Source: Epinephelus fuscoguttatus (lineage: Eukaryota > Chordata > Actinopteri > Perciformes > Serranidae). From it: DNA of 64,000 bases. Shown in pieces: positions 33,197-49,602 of this stretch. The first letter of the stretch is position 1; each line of letters starts with the position of its first letter. The translations under genes were made by a program, and so were the position numbers. The notes under the pieces were generated by a model that was given only the letters and a program-made list of their open reading frames with translations, had not been told where the DNA came from and ran no database searches. The stretch covers positions 40,715,822-40,779,821 of the forward strand of contig NC_064753.1 of assembly GCF_011397635.1 (NCBI RefSeq), read 5' to 3'.

Positions 33197-33628
33197 AGGC
33201 TGTTTACACGTACACGGTGATTTTGATAAACGGAGACATCTTCCTTCGTTTGCGCCCTTCGTTTACACGCAAACGGAGATTTCTCCTCTGAAAACGAGTC
33301 TTTCTAAAAACTCCGGCCAGAGTGGAGATTTTGGAAAACTCCGGTTGCGCGTTTGCATGTAAACTGAGATAAATGGAGATAAACGGAGTTATAGGCAGCC
33401 AACGTCACAGTATGTGCCGGAACTTACGCCTTTGTCAAAAGTGCAACCTATGTTGCTATGGTGACAATGGATACATGGAAGGCTTGAGCTTCTCATTACA
33501 CTGCCACCTACAGGTTTGGCATGCTCTTGTGTATATATACACATTGTAAGTGTAAATGAAGATCTTTTTGAAAACGGAGACGGTGAAATGTCCGTTTATG
33601 AAAATAGCCGGCCACGTGTAAACGGCCT
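33197..33628. mobile_element. 432-bp inverted-repeat element with CTGAG flanks
   Basis: The ends AGGCTGTTTACACGTACACG and the reverse complement of CGTGTAAACGGCCT match. Matching continues inward (TTGATAAACGGAGA against TCCGTTTATGAAAA). CTGAG occurs on both sides (33192-33196 and 33629-33633). The interior contains many AAACGGAGA-like repeats. The superfamily is not assigned. Confidence 0.65.
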
Positions 33629-33929
33629 CTGAGCCCCCCTCATCCCATGGGTCCCAGTGGAACCACACTGCCTACCCCATATTTACGCCCCTGACCCAAG
33701 CTGTTACCAATTAGTGCAGTCCCAGTGAAATGTGTATAAAACATATATTTATATAGGTCATTTAATGCGGGGACATTACTTGTAAGTAATTCCGGCATCA
33801 CTTCTTTTTTTTAACTCAAGTAAAGGATTTAATAACCTTATCCACCAGTGATCTTCGTGTGCACTTCTCACCTCCTGCCGCTAGTCGTCGCTGTGGGCCA
33901 CACGTGGCGGTGTGCGGTGGCAGCAGCGG

Positions 33930-33991
33930 TTGTAAACTATAAACTTCCTGCATGAACATCCGGTGTTTCTCTTCCGCCGGTCCAAGTCAAG
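33930..33991 (+). promoter_or_regulatory. rps17: rps17 core promoter and TOP-type 5'UTR
   Basis: CTATAAACTT lies near 33937 and an ETS-like CTTCCTG follows it. The pyrimidine run CTCTTCC begins at about 33969, only 23 nt before the ATG. A start at that C would give the terminal oligopyrimidine 5' end that places ribosomal protein mRNAs under mTOR/LARP1 control. The start site is inferred from the motif. Confidence 0.6.
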
Positions 33992-39044
<5,053 letters not shown>

Positions 39045-39064
39045 AATCATGTGATCATGCTCTC

Positions 39065-39070
39065 AATAAA
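39065..39070 (+). terminator. rps17: rps17 poly(A) signal
   Basis: AATAAA 20 nt after the stop codon, giving the very short 3'UTR usual for ribosomal protein genes. Confidence 0.85.
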
Positions 39071-39089
39071 AAGACAGAGTTGTTAAGAA

Positions 39090-40550
39090 ATGTCCCTCTC
39101 TTTTATTTTTACCCAGAAAGTGATGATGAATAATTCTGAACAGCAGAATGGAACACAGCAAAAACAACCAGACCATGTGTATACACCCAACAAAGTGTCA
39201 GACTATCAGGCTGACGTGGAGCCTGTCAGGAAGAGACAGACAACAATTCACTCTCACTACAGTTTTTATGAGTTACGGTATACAACACTATCACTTTATG
39301 ACATACTGTACTATGACTTTTTTTAATGTCATGGTTATGATATACTATACCAAGGGTTCTCCGAATTCCGAGTGCCAATGTAAGGAGCCAGCATATGATG
39401 GAAGCGCATTGGTAAAGTGCACACATACAATATCTTTTCCATCTCACTTCCACATTAAACTGCCCAGTTGTTTACTATCAAAGGGGCCATACCTCCACAG
39501 ATCTCTAACATGCCAGTCCAGGGGTGTCAAACATACGGTCTGGGGGCCAAAACTGGCCCACCAAAGGGTCCAATCTGGCCCACTGGATGAAGGCTCAGAG
39601 GTTTCAGGAGCAATTTATACACCGATTAGATACTTAATGTAACATACTGCCTCTGAGACTTCTCCACCCTGACCAGAATACAGCTCTCTGAAGTATTTTT
39701 TTTTGTGGTCACATTAATGTTGAACATAATGCAAAATATCGTCAACAAGCAGTTTCAGTATGAAAACTGTATCAGACTTCTGTCTTAAAACAATACGAGT
39801 GGAACTGTGTTAAGACACTGCCAAAACTATTGATTCGTAAATGGTTTGTAAGGCAGCGGATGACTCACCTGCTTCTTCAACAGCTTCTACTTTAGTGGGA
39901 CTGGAACATAATGAAAAAAGACATGTAATGAAAGCTAGTAATGGTCACTTGCACATATTTTTCTTAATATATTATTTGTTTCGTTAATGGATGAATGTTT
40001 TCACAGTTCTTTACACTAAAAAAGGGAAAAAATTTAAGGGATTGTTAGTTATAGGTTATTATGCAGTGGTTTTACTGGTCCAGCCCACTTGATATCAAAT
40101 GGGCTGTATGTGGCTTCTGAACAAAATGAGTTTGACACCTCTGACTGGCATGTAAATTATTTGCACAAGTTATGTGCAAAGTTGTGCAAATAATTTAAGT
40201 GGTATCCCTTGTGTAGTCTGTAATTGTTAAATGTCTTTCAAACTCCAGGCTTCATTATCAGACAGGGGTCTACCACAGATCACTGATTAATTGCAGGAGG
40301 AGTGTGATATTCTTATAAATGCATTTACCGATTTTTAAATGTGTGTGCAAGAATCACATCAGTCACATTTGTAGTTTAGAAACTCTTTAAGCTCTCCAGT
40401 CACACACAGGTCCACAAAAGGATGCATCCTGCTGTAGGAAAAGTGGCACATCTGTCTCTACAGCCTTTGGTTGTTGGGGCAATTACAAACTGAAGTTGGT
40501 AAAACACTGACTGCAATCCTCGAAGGAAGCACGTAGGAGCATGTGACAGA
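39090..40550. other. Intergenic region rps17-atp6v0d1
   Basis: About 1.5 kb with no gene. It is largely the hAT-type element at 39519-40143, with unremarkable sequence on both sides. The 164-codon frame at 39148-39642 runs into that element and has no domain. Confidence 0.65.
39519..40143. mobile_element. hAT-type element with GGGGTGTCAAAC ends
   Basis: The left end CAGGGGTGTCAAACATACGG and the right end GAGTTTGACACCTCTG are inverted copies. Inside lie GGCCAAAACTGGCCCACC and GGGCTGTATGTGG, typical of an abundant fish hAT family. The flanks are ACATGCCAGT and ACTGGCATGT, which are inverted instead of direct repeats. Confidence 0.65.
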
Positions 40551-40560
40551 TCAGATGATG

Positions 40561-40568
40561 GTCACGTG
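40561..40568 (+). promoter_or_regulatory. atp6v0d1: CLEAR-like E-box in the atp6v0d1 promoter
   Basis: GTCACGTG lies 80 bp upstream of the start codon and matches eight of the ten bases of the CLEAR consensus GTCACGTGAC. TFEB-family factors bind that site to induce lysosomal and V-ATPase genes. Position and gene identity make it plausible; occupancy is not shown. Confidence 0.55.
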
Positions 40569-40648
40569 GTTCAGTCAGCTGATGCTAACGCTAACCAGCC
40601 GGACTGACGGTTCTCCAGCGGCAGAGACGGATCTGACGGTCAGACAGG

Positions 40649-43600
40649 ATGCCTTTCTCCGAGCTCTATTTTAACGTCGATAACGGCTACCTGGAGGGGC
40701 TGGTCAGAGGATTTAAAGCCGGAATTCTGTCCCAGGCGGATTATTTAAACCTCGTTCAGTGTGAGACCCTGGAAGGTGAGTGAAGACAGGTGCTAGCTAA
40801 CGGCTAAAAGCTAGCCGCACAGGGCTAAGTCAAGCTAACGCAAGCTGTCAACCTCAAAGCTCGTTAGCTCGGTTTACATCAACGACAACGCTTTTTAAAA
40901 TCGTATTATCTGACTATCCGCGTTGTATTATTGTCACTTATTGTTTGTCAGCAAGCTTCACATCGACATTTTCCACAGAACAAAGTCGAAATATCTTTCT
41001 AGATTCGGTTCTGTGAGCTGGCTACCCTCTGAGTCTTAGCTAGCTAGGAAGCTAACATAATGCTAACGTAGGCTCAGCAGATATAAGCAGCTGTTTAGCC
41101 GTCTATTGATCAATGATGGACTTTTTAGAGGAAGTGAAATGACAATGGGAAGAGACTGTTAGTGTAACTATAGTTATGACAAAGTGATTCATTAACGTTA
41201 GCCTTAGCTAGCTGTAACCCACTGACACTACCCCGGTTTATTATGGTCATTATCGATTAACAGTGTGACAGTCCTCTGGTACACTTCACTATAACTGAGA
41301 TTTTATGGCAGTAAACGCCTCTTGTTTTCTGTACAGCTAAGCGGAAATGTGTTAAGAGTACAGAGTTTGTAAATGGTCACACCAGTGTTTTAGCTACAGT
41401 TATACTTAACAGTACTGTGGACTATTTCCCAAACAATCCTTATAACCTTATCTTTCCTAGTGTTGGGATGGTTTTTATTTATTACTGCACAGCTTCAAAA
41501 TAAAGGAGTGAAAGATTATCAGTCACAGTGGTTATCCTCTTTGTTTTTGTTTTTTTGTGAAAGTTACAAGTATTTCAAGTCTTTATTTGTCATATACAAA
41601 ACAGTTACAGAGGGGATAACATAAATTTGTACCAAAGTTGTAGTAATACCAGTAATCTAATATATATATAAACTAGAATAAACGATAATACTGTGGTACA
41701 CTTGTGCACAGAAGTGTTAAAATGAATAAACTGTATATTATAGATAAGTAAATAAATGTAAACTGTGGTGAGTGCCGGTGCAAACAGGAAGTAGAAGTTG
41801 TATAAAGGTGAAGTGACAAGTAAGTTATGAGCTCAAGGGTTCATCAGTCGGTGATAGGGCTGCACCGTATGAAGAAAATATGCCATATGCATTAAGGTTG
41901 TTGAATATGTTATTACTATTAATTATAATAATAAAAATGACTTCATTAAGGACACAGAGAAAGGTCCATAGAGTACCACATAAAAACAGACAATCGTCTA
42001 TGTACAAAAATATGATCGAATAAATACAATATGTATATAAAAAACACAAGAAATGAAACACTATGTAATGCAAGTTCTTATAAAAAGACAAAATTTGATA
42101 AACTGCACCCACAAACAAGCCGGAGAGCCAGTGGCCCCACAGTCTCGGTGAAAACATGACTGAGCATTAACAATATTACTTGCAATAAATAAAAAAGATA
42201 TTAAAAAGTATGCAGTTCTGCTGCTCTCAGTATAATGAAATATAACAAATTGCTTGTTAGATTTTTTTAAAAAAAGAAACGAAACTAATGCAGTATTCTT
42301 TTATTGAACAAACTGAACATTGAACTGCACACAAAAGGTGACAGTAAAAAAAAAAGTGATAGCTACATTTTATGTGTGTATCGTGTAAGTTGGCATTGTG
42401 CTGATGATAAATATATTTATATTGTTGCAAATTTAATGCGGTTGTAAGTGCAGAGTCATATAAACAGTCTGCATTACCACACAACAGTACTATAACTTTA
42501 TCAACAAAGATGTAATATTCACTATGATGGTTTGGACAGTTGCATTTGTTACCATGAGGAAATGAAAACAACTGAGCTTCCAGGAAATTGAAAGAAAAAA
42601 TAATCCAGACTGCAACATTCACATGTAGAAAACTGTCAAGGTCTGTCACTGTGATGTATGTGTCTGTCTTACTGTTGTCAGTTTTATTCTCTGGTCCTAA
42701 GGCAATGTTTTTTAAACCAGTTTTAATGGCAAAATAAACTTTAGTTGGGGCACACCTGCACAGAGGGCACTCAGATTCTGGGAGGACAGCATTAACCTTC
42801 CATGAGTTACACCCTAGGGCTGCTACTAACGATTATTTTCATTGTCGACTAATCTGTCGATTATTTCTTCGATTAGTCGACTAATCATTTCATCGAAGAA
42901 TGTGTTAAAATGTTGAAAAATGTCGGTCTGTTTCTCCCAAACCCCAAAGTTATGTCATCTAATGTCTTGTTTCGTACGCCAAAGGGTTTTAGTTCACTGT
43001 CATGACAGAGTGTGTAAAGCTGCCAATATCTGAACGTAAGAAGCTGCAGTAAGAGTATTTTGGGTACTTTTATAGTGCTTTTCTATGAAAAATGACTCAA
43101 ACCGATTAGTCGACTACTAAAATAGTCATCGATTATTTTAATAGTCGATTAGTCATCGATTAGTCGACTAATCGTGGCAGCCCTCTTACACCCACAGACT
43201 GTATGTAACAATGGATGACATGACGGCTTCACTAAAGTGAGGAGAAAACATGTCATTCACCCCCTGATAACTGGCTGCAGTCTAAGTCATGTATCCCGCC
43301 ACATCAAATTCATTTTTCCCAAAGATGGTGTCTTGTCACTTTAGGTAGTTTGTATCATGCTCATGTGTTTAAGTGTTCATTTTAATTAGTTATTTGATGC
43401 TACAACATGATTGACAGCTGTGATTGATTTACAGTTGAGTCAGGTGGGTGTATGGGTGAGACCTTGATACCACAGCTCCACCCCTGATCACTACTGTGCA
43501 GACTCTGGCTCCAAATTAAGTCAGCTGCAAAAGATAGTAGCACCCATGTTCTGAGGCATAAAGCTTGTTGATAAGCAGGGGAATATCAGCGTTCATTATG

Positions 43601-46242
43601 TGTCTTGCATCTTGACTCTAGGTTTCCTCTACAGAATAAGACAAATCAGCAGTACTTTCTCTCTCAATGTGTCTCCCCTGCAGATCTGAAACTGCACCTG
43701 CAGAGCACAGACTATGGCAGCTTCCTGGCAAACGAGGCGTCTCCTCTCACTGTGTCCGTCATCGACGACAAGCTGAAGGAGAAGATGGTGGTTGAGTTTC
43801 GCCACATGAGGAACCAGTCATACGAGCCGCTGGCCAGTTTCATGGACTTCATCACGTAAGCAAAAAGCTGTTGTGTGGAAATAACGTTTTGAACTATAAC
43901 ATACCATGTAAAGTATCTCTTGTGCAGCTTTAAAGTTGCAGTAAATTGATTTTCTACAGTATATTCAGTTATACACTGATCCAGCACTGCATTGAAGGCC
44001 AGCAATTCTTGTTTGGGAACATATGAAATAATCTCGAAGAATGTACCCGTAAAAATATTGAAATTTTCAGGATGTCTTGTTACACTCAAATACTGGTGCA
44101 TTTATCCAATAATGACTTCACATTACTGACCGCCACTTTCCAAAGCATACCAAACATTTTCCAGTCGATTTCCTACTAACAGCCAGCCACTGGTTCGTTA
44201 CAGTACACAATGACGAACAGCCTGGAGAATCATATTGCTAATCTGTTACAGGAGATATTCAGTCACCTTTTTTTTCTTGGTCAAAGCAATGTGAACTAGT
44301 GATACTAGAGTTTCAAACAGGGACTAATTTGGAAACTCACCAGTGCATTCAAGGATGTTCTGACATCTGAGAACTGATTCGTCAGTCATTTGTTGTAATG
44401 TCATTCATTGATGAGTTAGGTTTTTTTTTACGCCTCTTTGCCAACGATAGCCCTCCCAGAGGCATAAGGTTTTCGGGTTGTGCGTCCAGCTGTCTGTACG
44501 TCCATCTGGCCGTCTCATGAATGTGATATCTCAAGAACACCATTAGGGAATTCTCAAATTTGGCACAAACATCCAGTTGAACTCAAGAATGAACTGATTA
44601 GATTTCAGTGGTCAAAGGTCACTGTCACACTGTCTGTCTTATTCTCATGAACGGGATGTCTCAGAACACCTTGAGGGAATTTCTTCAATTTTGGCACAAA
44701 CATCCACTTGGATGCAAAATTTAAGTGATTACATGTTGGTGGTCAACGGTCAAGATCACTGTGACCTTGCACCCATCTCATTCTCATGAACACATTATCT
44801 CAAGAAGGCCTCGAGGGAGTTTCCACTAATTTGGCACAAACATCCACTTGGATTGAACAATAAAGTGATAAGAATTTAGTGGTGAAAGGTCAAGATCACC
44901 ATGACCTCACAAAACATGTTTTTGGACGTATCTCAGTAATTCATACTCTAATAATGACAAAATTTCACACAAGTGTCCAATAGAATATAATGAAGAAGTG
45001 ATGACATTTTATATTCAAAAGGTCAAAGGTCAGCTCCACTGTGACATCACAATGTTCTCCAAACACACTTTTCTGGCCATTACTCAACATCATAACTCAA
45101 GAATAGAAGTAACAGATATTGAACTGGTGACACTTATCTTAGGTGTCCACCCAGAAATAGTCGTGGAGGCATACAACCAGGAGGCGGTAATTCTAGTTTT
45201 ATTCTGTGCTAAAAAGGACTTGGACCAGTGGAAGGTCTGATGAATGTAACAAATCAAAAGGCTATCCACAGTTAGAATTGGTTTCTCTGTTGTGTCATAA
45301 CAACCCCTCTCCTCAACAACCCCTTGTGTCCTCAGGTACAGCTATATGATTGATAATGTCATCCTGCTGATCACGGGCACCCTCCACCAACGGGCCATCT
45401 CTGAGCTGGTGCCAAAGTGTCACCCGCTGGGCAGCTTCGAGCAGATGGAGGCGGTCAACATTGCTCAGACCCCTGCTGAGCTTTACAACGCCATCCTAGT
45501 GGACACTCCCCTGGGTCAGTACTTCCAGTACAACCTGCTGTTTAAAATAAAGAGGATGTGAAAACTGAACAGTAATGTCTCCTGCAGAACAGGAGATGGC
45601 GCCAAAGCTCAGAGAAACTTAAAATATTCCTTTCTGTTTGTTTGACATAAATTATTTTCTCTTGTCTTTTCAGCTGCATTCTTCCAGGACTGCATATCTG
45701 AACAGGACTTAGATGAGATGAACATTGAAATAATTCGTAACACACTTTACAAGGTAATGTATAATATAGGTATGGTCGTAGTAATGATAAGCTTGATTAA
45801 TAATGTGAGTGTTTACTGAATAAAAAGCAGTATGAACAACAGCAAGAGATAAAATAAAGTAAATTTAGTAGAGTAACAAGGATAGTAGGCCGCAAATTAA
45901 AATCACAAGAGATCTAAAAGTCAAAAATGATACAACTTAATGATTGCAAATATTTTGTTGAATGTGTTGCAGTTACGTACATTGCGAAACAACATACATT
46001 GAGATTACTTTCATGTTCTAAATTGATAGTCATTGTTTTCTGAAACCAGTAACATTGTAAACATCTGCAATGATTTTGTATTATGTTTTATTCATTTACT
46101 GCTTGCTTGAATTTACATTTGCGACCATGTCCTCTCAGGCTTACCTGGAGGCTTTCTATAAGTTCTGCTCTAACCTTGGAGGAACCACGGCTGACACCAT
46201 GTGTCCCATCCTGGAGGTGAGTCTCTCTTTTTCTCTCTCCTT

Positions 46243-46293
<51 letters not shown>

Positions 46294-49200
46294 TCCGAAT
46301 TAAAATCTGAAGCACCAGCAACAAGTTGGGCTGTGGAGCACATCTGGGGATTCCCTGATGCCTCCACTGGTTCACTAGTTTAAAAAGGTGACAAGTTTGT
46401 CACATTGAGACCTCTAAATTTGCATTTGTACAAACAAACAAAAAACGCCTGTCAACAATCTCTAGTTTAGGGCTGCAACCAATTCTAAATTATGTCACTC
46501 AAATTGGATTTGGCTGTTCAACAGTAATATTCAACTATTGGCACCTTTTTTTCCTTCATGTAGACTTTAAGAGTTTGAACAGGGTTTGGCGGGGCGTTCA
46601 GGGTCACAGCCAAGTTCATGAAATGTATAGTAGACAAGCCAAGTTAGCCCTCTGAGCTAATGCTGGCTATCCACGCTAACGATGGATCGGAAATGTACAA
46701 CAATATTTTTTGTTGACACTTGATATCATACAAAAGCCAGAGACTAAATAGAAATGAATTCTTGTGAGCTGTAAGAGCCTCTCCTCCTCTGGACAGCTGC
46801 CTCAGACTCACCCTTGGTAAGGGTCAGCAGCTGCCTGTGGCATAGAGCAGAATGAAAGAAAAGAGCACTCACTCTGCAGCTACCTCTGGGGACCAAAACG
46901 TGCCCAGATGTAGCTGCGCGCTGACTGACAAAAAGGGTTTCAGTTGAATGACGGGGCTGAGATCATTCCGACTGATGATACAAATCTCAGACTTTCAGGG
47001 GGCAGCCAGATATCTTAACCTATATTTATATATTAGATTATTACATTACCATGAAGTTGTGAGATAAAAGTGTTGACATGAAAATGCTTCAGGGTGACTC
47101 ATCTGTGTGCATATAAACATGCTCAGTGTTTTTGGCTGTGGATTTAAGTATCAGCTCAGTCAGTCACTTTGTTGGTGCTCCGCTGACTTTCCGTCTCTGC
47201 TGCAGTTCGAGGCAGACAGGCGAGCCTTCATCATCACCATCAACTCGTTCGGCACAGAGCTGTCCAAGGAGGACCGCGCCAAGCTCTTCCCCCACTGTGG
47301 CAAGCTCTATCCAGAAGGCCTTGCTCAGCTGGCCCGGGCTGATGACTACGAGCAGGTCAAGGCAGTCGCTGATTTCTATCCTGTAAGTACAAAGCCAGTG
47401 TGGTCTGCTGAGGTCACTTCAGCTTTTAGATTTTTATATTTAATGATCGACAGCTGTTTATGGGCTGAGCCCTCTGATTTTTGGATGCAAGGTTAAAGCA
47501 AACACAGTCAGTGAACCTGAAGAGACTCTTAAAGTGTTTTAAATCAGCTGACATGATTTATCTTGTTGGCTCGTGTCCCTCCAGTTCCCTGTTTTTCATT
47601 CTCATGTTGGAGTCTGTGACTGTTTCTGTTAATCACCATCAGTGTCAATCTGTCCTAACCTGGCTCATGTCCTCAGGAATACAAGCTGCTGTTCGAGGGT
47701 GCCGGCAGCAACCCAGGAGACAAAACACTGGAGGACCGTTTCTTCGAGCACGAGGTGACTGACACATGAACAGACATATGTTCACTCAACTTAACTGTTT
47801 TACACCGCAGACCTTATGTACACAGGCTGCACTCCACTGTGTTTTTAGTGTTCGGTGTTATATTCATTTTAAATGACTTTATACTGTAGCCAAACTCACA
47901 GCACAGCTGCTGTTGTGATTATTCTATCCACTGATGGCATGGTCATAAAATAATGATTTTATCTGAGGCTCAGCAGCTTGATCACAGATGAGGAGAGCAG
48001 GAGGTGAATAAACAGAGGTTTGATGGGCTGCTTCGTCCCTCTCTCGCTAATTACAAACAGGAAGAACATGTGCTGTGCTGTGAAGACAGAGTTGGGAACA
48101 AATGAAATGCATCATTAAAAATGAATTTTAAGTAAATGCAGACATTTATATTTGGAACGCGACACAGCTGGATCCTGTGTATACTGGTTGTTAAGTGTCC
48201 TGAAGCTGAACAGTTTATCATGTAATAATTAAAATTAAATTCTGGGTATAGACCCAGGGTTCCAGTGTAGTCGCTCTCTGTTAAGAGTGCCTGCTCTGGT
48301 GCATTAAAGGCTCCCTACCCAGAGGTAAATCATGCAGGTGTTGGTCTGACTGGTGTTTGCATCACTTGGCAAACGTTCCCTAACACAGTGGTTCTCAACT
48401 GGTCCAGCTACAGGGTCCAGATTGTTACTTAAAGTCCATTCTCATTGAGAGCGAATGTCTGCGCGGATTATTCTCGCGGAAAAATATAAAAGTTGATTTC
48501 ACAGGTTGCACACCGGGTCGGAACTTTCGTGCGGTGAAAAAAGTTTCTGCCCAGACTTTGACCCTCCGCGGAATTTGCCGGCAGAAATCGCGTAGACTCG
48601 GGACAGTCCAAAATCCAGTCAGGCGTAGGTATGGGAGAAAGGTTGATAAACCTCGTTTCACAGCACCCCGTTCTTTTTGATAAAAGACGGGATGATTTTA
48701 TGAACAATGAATTAAAGGACAACGTCTGGCAGTCCATTGTGCATCTTGGTGGCTGCGGTGAAAGTGGTAAGTGCTAAAGAAAGTTGATGTTGACGCTTGT
48801 TAAACATTAGCTTGCTAGCTCGCTGCTGCTGCTACTCTCGTCCATGTTCACCCACACCCGTTCACACTGCGCGGACTTGGAACACAACAACGTGAAATTC
48901 TGTACCGCGCCTGTGTGTATGGTTTAAACGCGGAAAAGCGCTGCGCGAATATTCCACAAATCTGTCCTGCATTTCCGCATCGCGGCAGTAAGAATGAACC
49001 TTTAGTCATTAGTTGGCCGTGTCGTTGATCTAATTTGCTGTCTCGATCAAGTAGATGTCGGTTAGTTGCTCACTCACTCAGGAAACAGCACTTCAAAATA
49101 AAAACTCCTTGCTGGAAATTCACTGTACTTGAAAATAAAAAGTGCGTTTTTTACAAACTTGAGTCAATTGTGAGTCACTTGCGGTCCATTCAGAGTGGAC

Positions 49201-49602
49201 CAGTGACCTGCTTTTGGACTGCAACCCACCAGTTGGGAACCACTGCCCCAACAGTTAGAAACGTTTAATGACAGGGGTGAGCCGTTTCGATGTCAGTGTG
49301 GGTTTTTTGGGACTATTTAATGGCTCAGTGTTGGATATGAGCCACTGCAGTAATGACGTAATTAGCATGTGCATGTCATTATCAGCTTTGTGGTGTTTTA
49401 CACTCATCTTCCTCCTTTTCCTCTCGACCTTCCTCCTCAGGTGAAGCTCAACAAGCTGGCCTTCCTCAACCAGTTCCACTTCAGTGTCTTCTACGCCTAC
49501 GTCAAACTGAAGGAGCAGGAGTGCAGGAACATCGTCTGGATTGCCGAGTGCATCGCCCAGCGGCACCGCGCTAAGATTGACAACTATATTCCTATCTTTT
49601 GA
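40649..49602 (+). CDS. atp6v0d1: V-type proton ATPase subunit d1
   Basis: Subunit d caps the membrane c-ring of the V0 sector and couples it to the V1 central stalk, so proton pumping acidifies endosomes, lysosomes and vesicles. Eight exons: 40649-40775, 43684-43855, 45336-45514, 45674-45753, 46139-46216, 47206-47382, 47677-47754 and 49441-49602. All splice sites are GT-AG and phases agree, giving 350 aa against 351 as I recall for human d1. Near-identical blocks include [107 protein letters not shown] and the terminus [12 protein letters not shown]. These favour the ubiquitous d1 over d2. The start follows a GC-rich 5'UTR. No lesions are seen. Confidence 0.98.
40776..43683 (+). other. atp6v0d1: atp6v0d1 intron 1
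   Basis: 2.9 kb, AT-rich. It contains the hAT MITE 42815-43185 and possible further hAT ends near 41859 (TAGGGCTGCACCGTATGA). The minus-strand frames at 41825-42649 have no domain. Confidence 0.6.
42815..43185. mobile_element. 371-bp hAT MITE with perfect 8-bp target duplication
   Basis: The ends TAGGGCTGCTACTAACGA and the reverse complement of ATCGTGGCAGCCCTC match as inverted repeats. The flanks are perfect direct repeats TTACACCC (42807-42814 and 43186-43193). The arms are full of the self-complementary phrase GATTAGTCGACTAATC. No coding capacity is present. Confidence 0.85.
43856..45335 (+). other. atp6v0d1: atp6v0d1 intron 2
   Basis: 1.5 kb. About half is the tandem-unit repeat at 44431-45187. 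The rest is ordinary intron. Confidence 0.6.
44431..45187. repeat. Repeat with internal tandem units, copy 2
   Basis: The edges are CGCCTCTTTGCC and CAGGAGGCG. Inside are several copies of AATTTGGCACAAACATCCA, GGTCAAAGGTCA-like and GTGACCTCACAAAACATG phrases at about 100-bp spacing. It is the same family as 24822-25432. Confidence 0.7.
46217..47205 (+). other. atp6v0d1: atp6v0d1 intron 5
   Basis: 0.99 kb. It holds the CA microsatellite and, near 46466, TTTAGGGCTGCAACCAA, which resembles the end of a hAT-type element. No partner end was identified. Confidence 0.55.
46245..46288 (+). repeat. (CA)22 microsatellite
   Basis: Pure CA dinucleotide run starting 28 bp after the donor of the exon ending at 46216. 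It is likely length-polymorphic. Confidence 0.97.
48386..49245. mobile_element. hAT-type element, interrupted by a second element
   Basis: The ends CAGTGGTTCTCAACTGGT and ACCAGTTGGGAACCACTG are inverted. The flanking octamers CCCTAACA and CCCCAACA differ at one position, as expected of an aged 8-bp target duplication. The interior is split by the insertion at about 48432-49003. Confidence 0.8.
48432..49003 (+). mobile_element. Nested DNA transposon remnant with a MADF-domain exon
   Basis: The edges AAGTCCATTCTCA and the reverse complement of AGAATGAACCTT form short inverted repeats. The plus-strand frame 48631-48766 reads [20 protein letters not shown] and [11 protein letters not shown] and ends at a GTAAGT donor. 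The spacing of its Trp and Leu residues and the [12 protein letters not shown] segment fit a MADF (Myb/SANT-like) DNA-binding domain. PIF/Harbinger transposons carry such a protein beside the transposase. No transposase remains. Confidence 0.6.

Larger units (their letters stand above)
30946..33968. other. Intergenic region csnk1g1-rps17
   Basis: No gene is visible. It holds a degenerate minisatellite (about 31595-31960), a third Harbinger-type copy (32359-33150) and an inverted-repeat element (33197-33628), then the rps17 promoter. Confidence 0.7.
47755..49440 (+). other. atp6v0d1: atp6v0d1 last intron
   Basis: 1.7 kb, half of which is the nested transposon pair 48386-49245. The remainder has no recognisable feature. 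Confidence 0.6.

Noticed and set aside
47107-47496. 129-codon frame as a separate gene
   Set aside because: It is an atp6v0d1 exon (47206-47382) read into both flanking introns.
40649-49602. Assignment to atp6v0d2
   Set aside because: The residues across [18 protein letters not shown] and the C-terminus are those of the ubiquitous d1 form. The length of 350 aa alone does not separate them.
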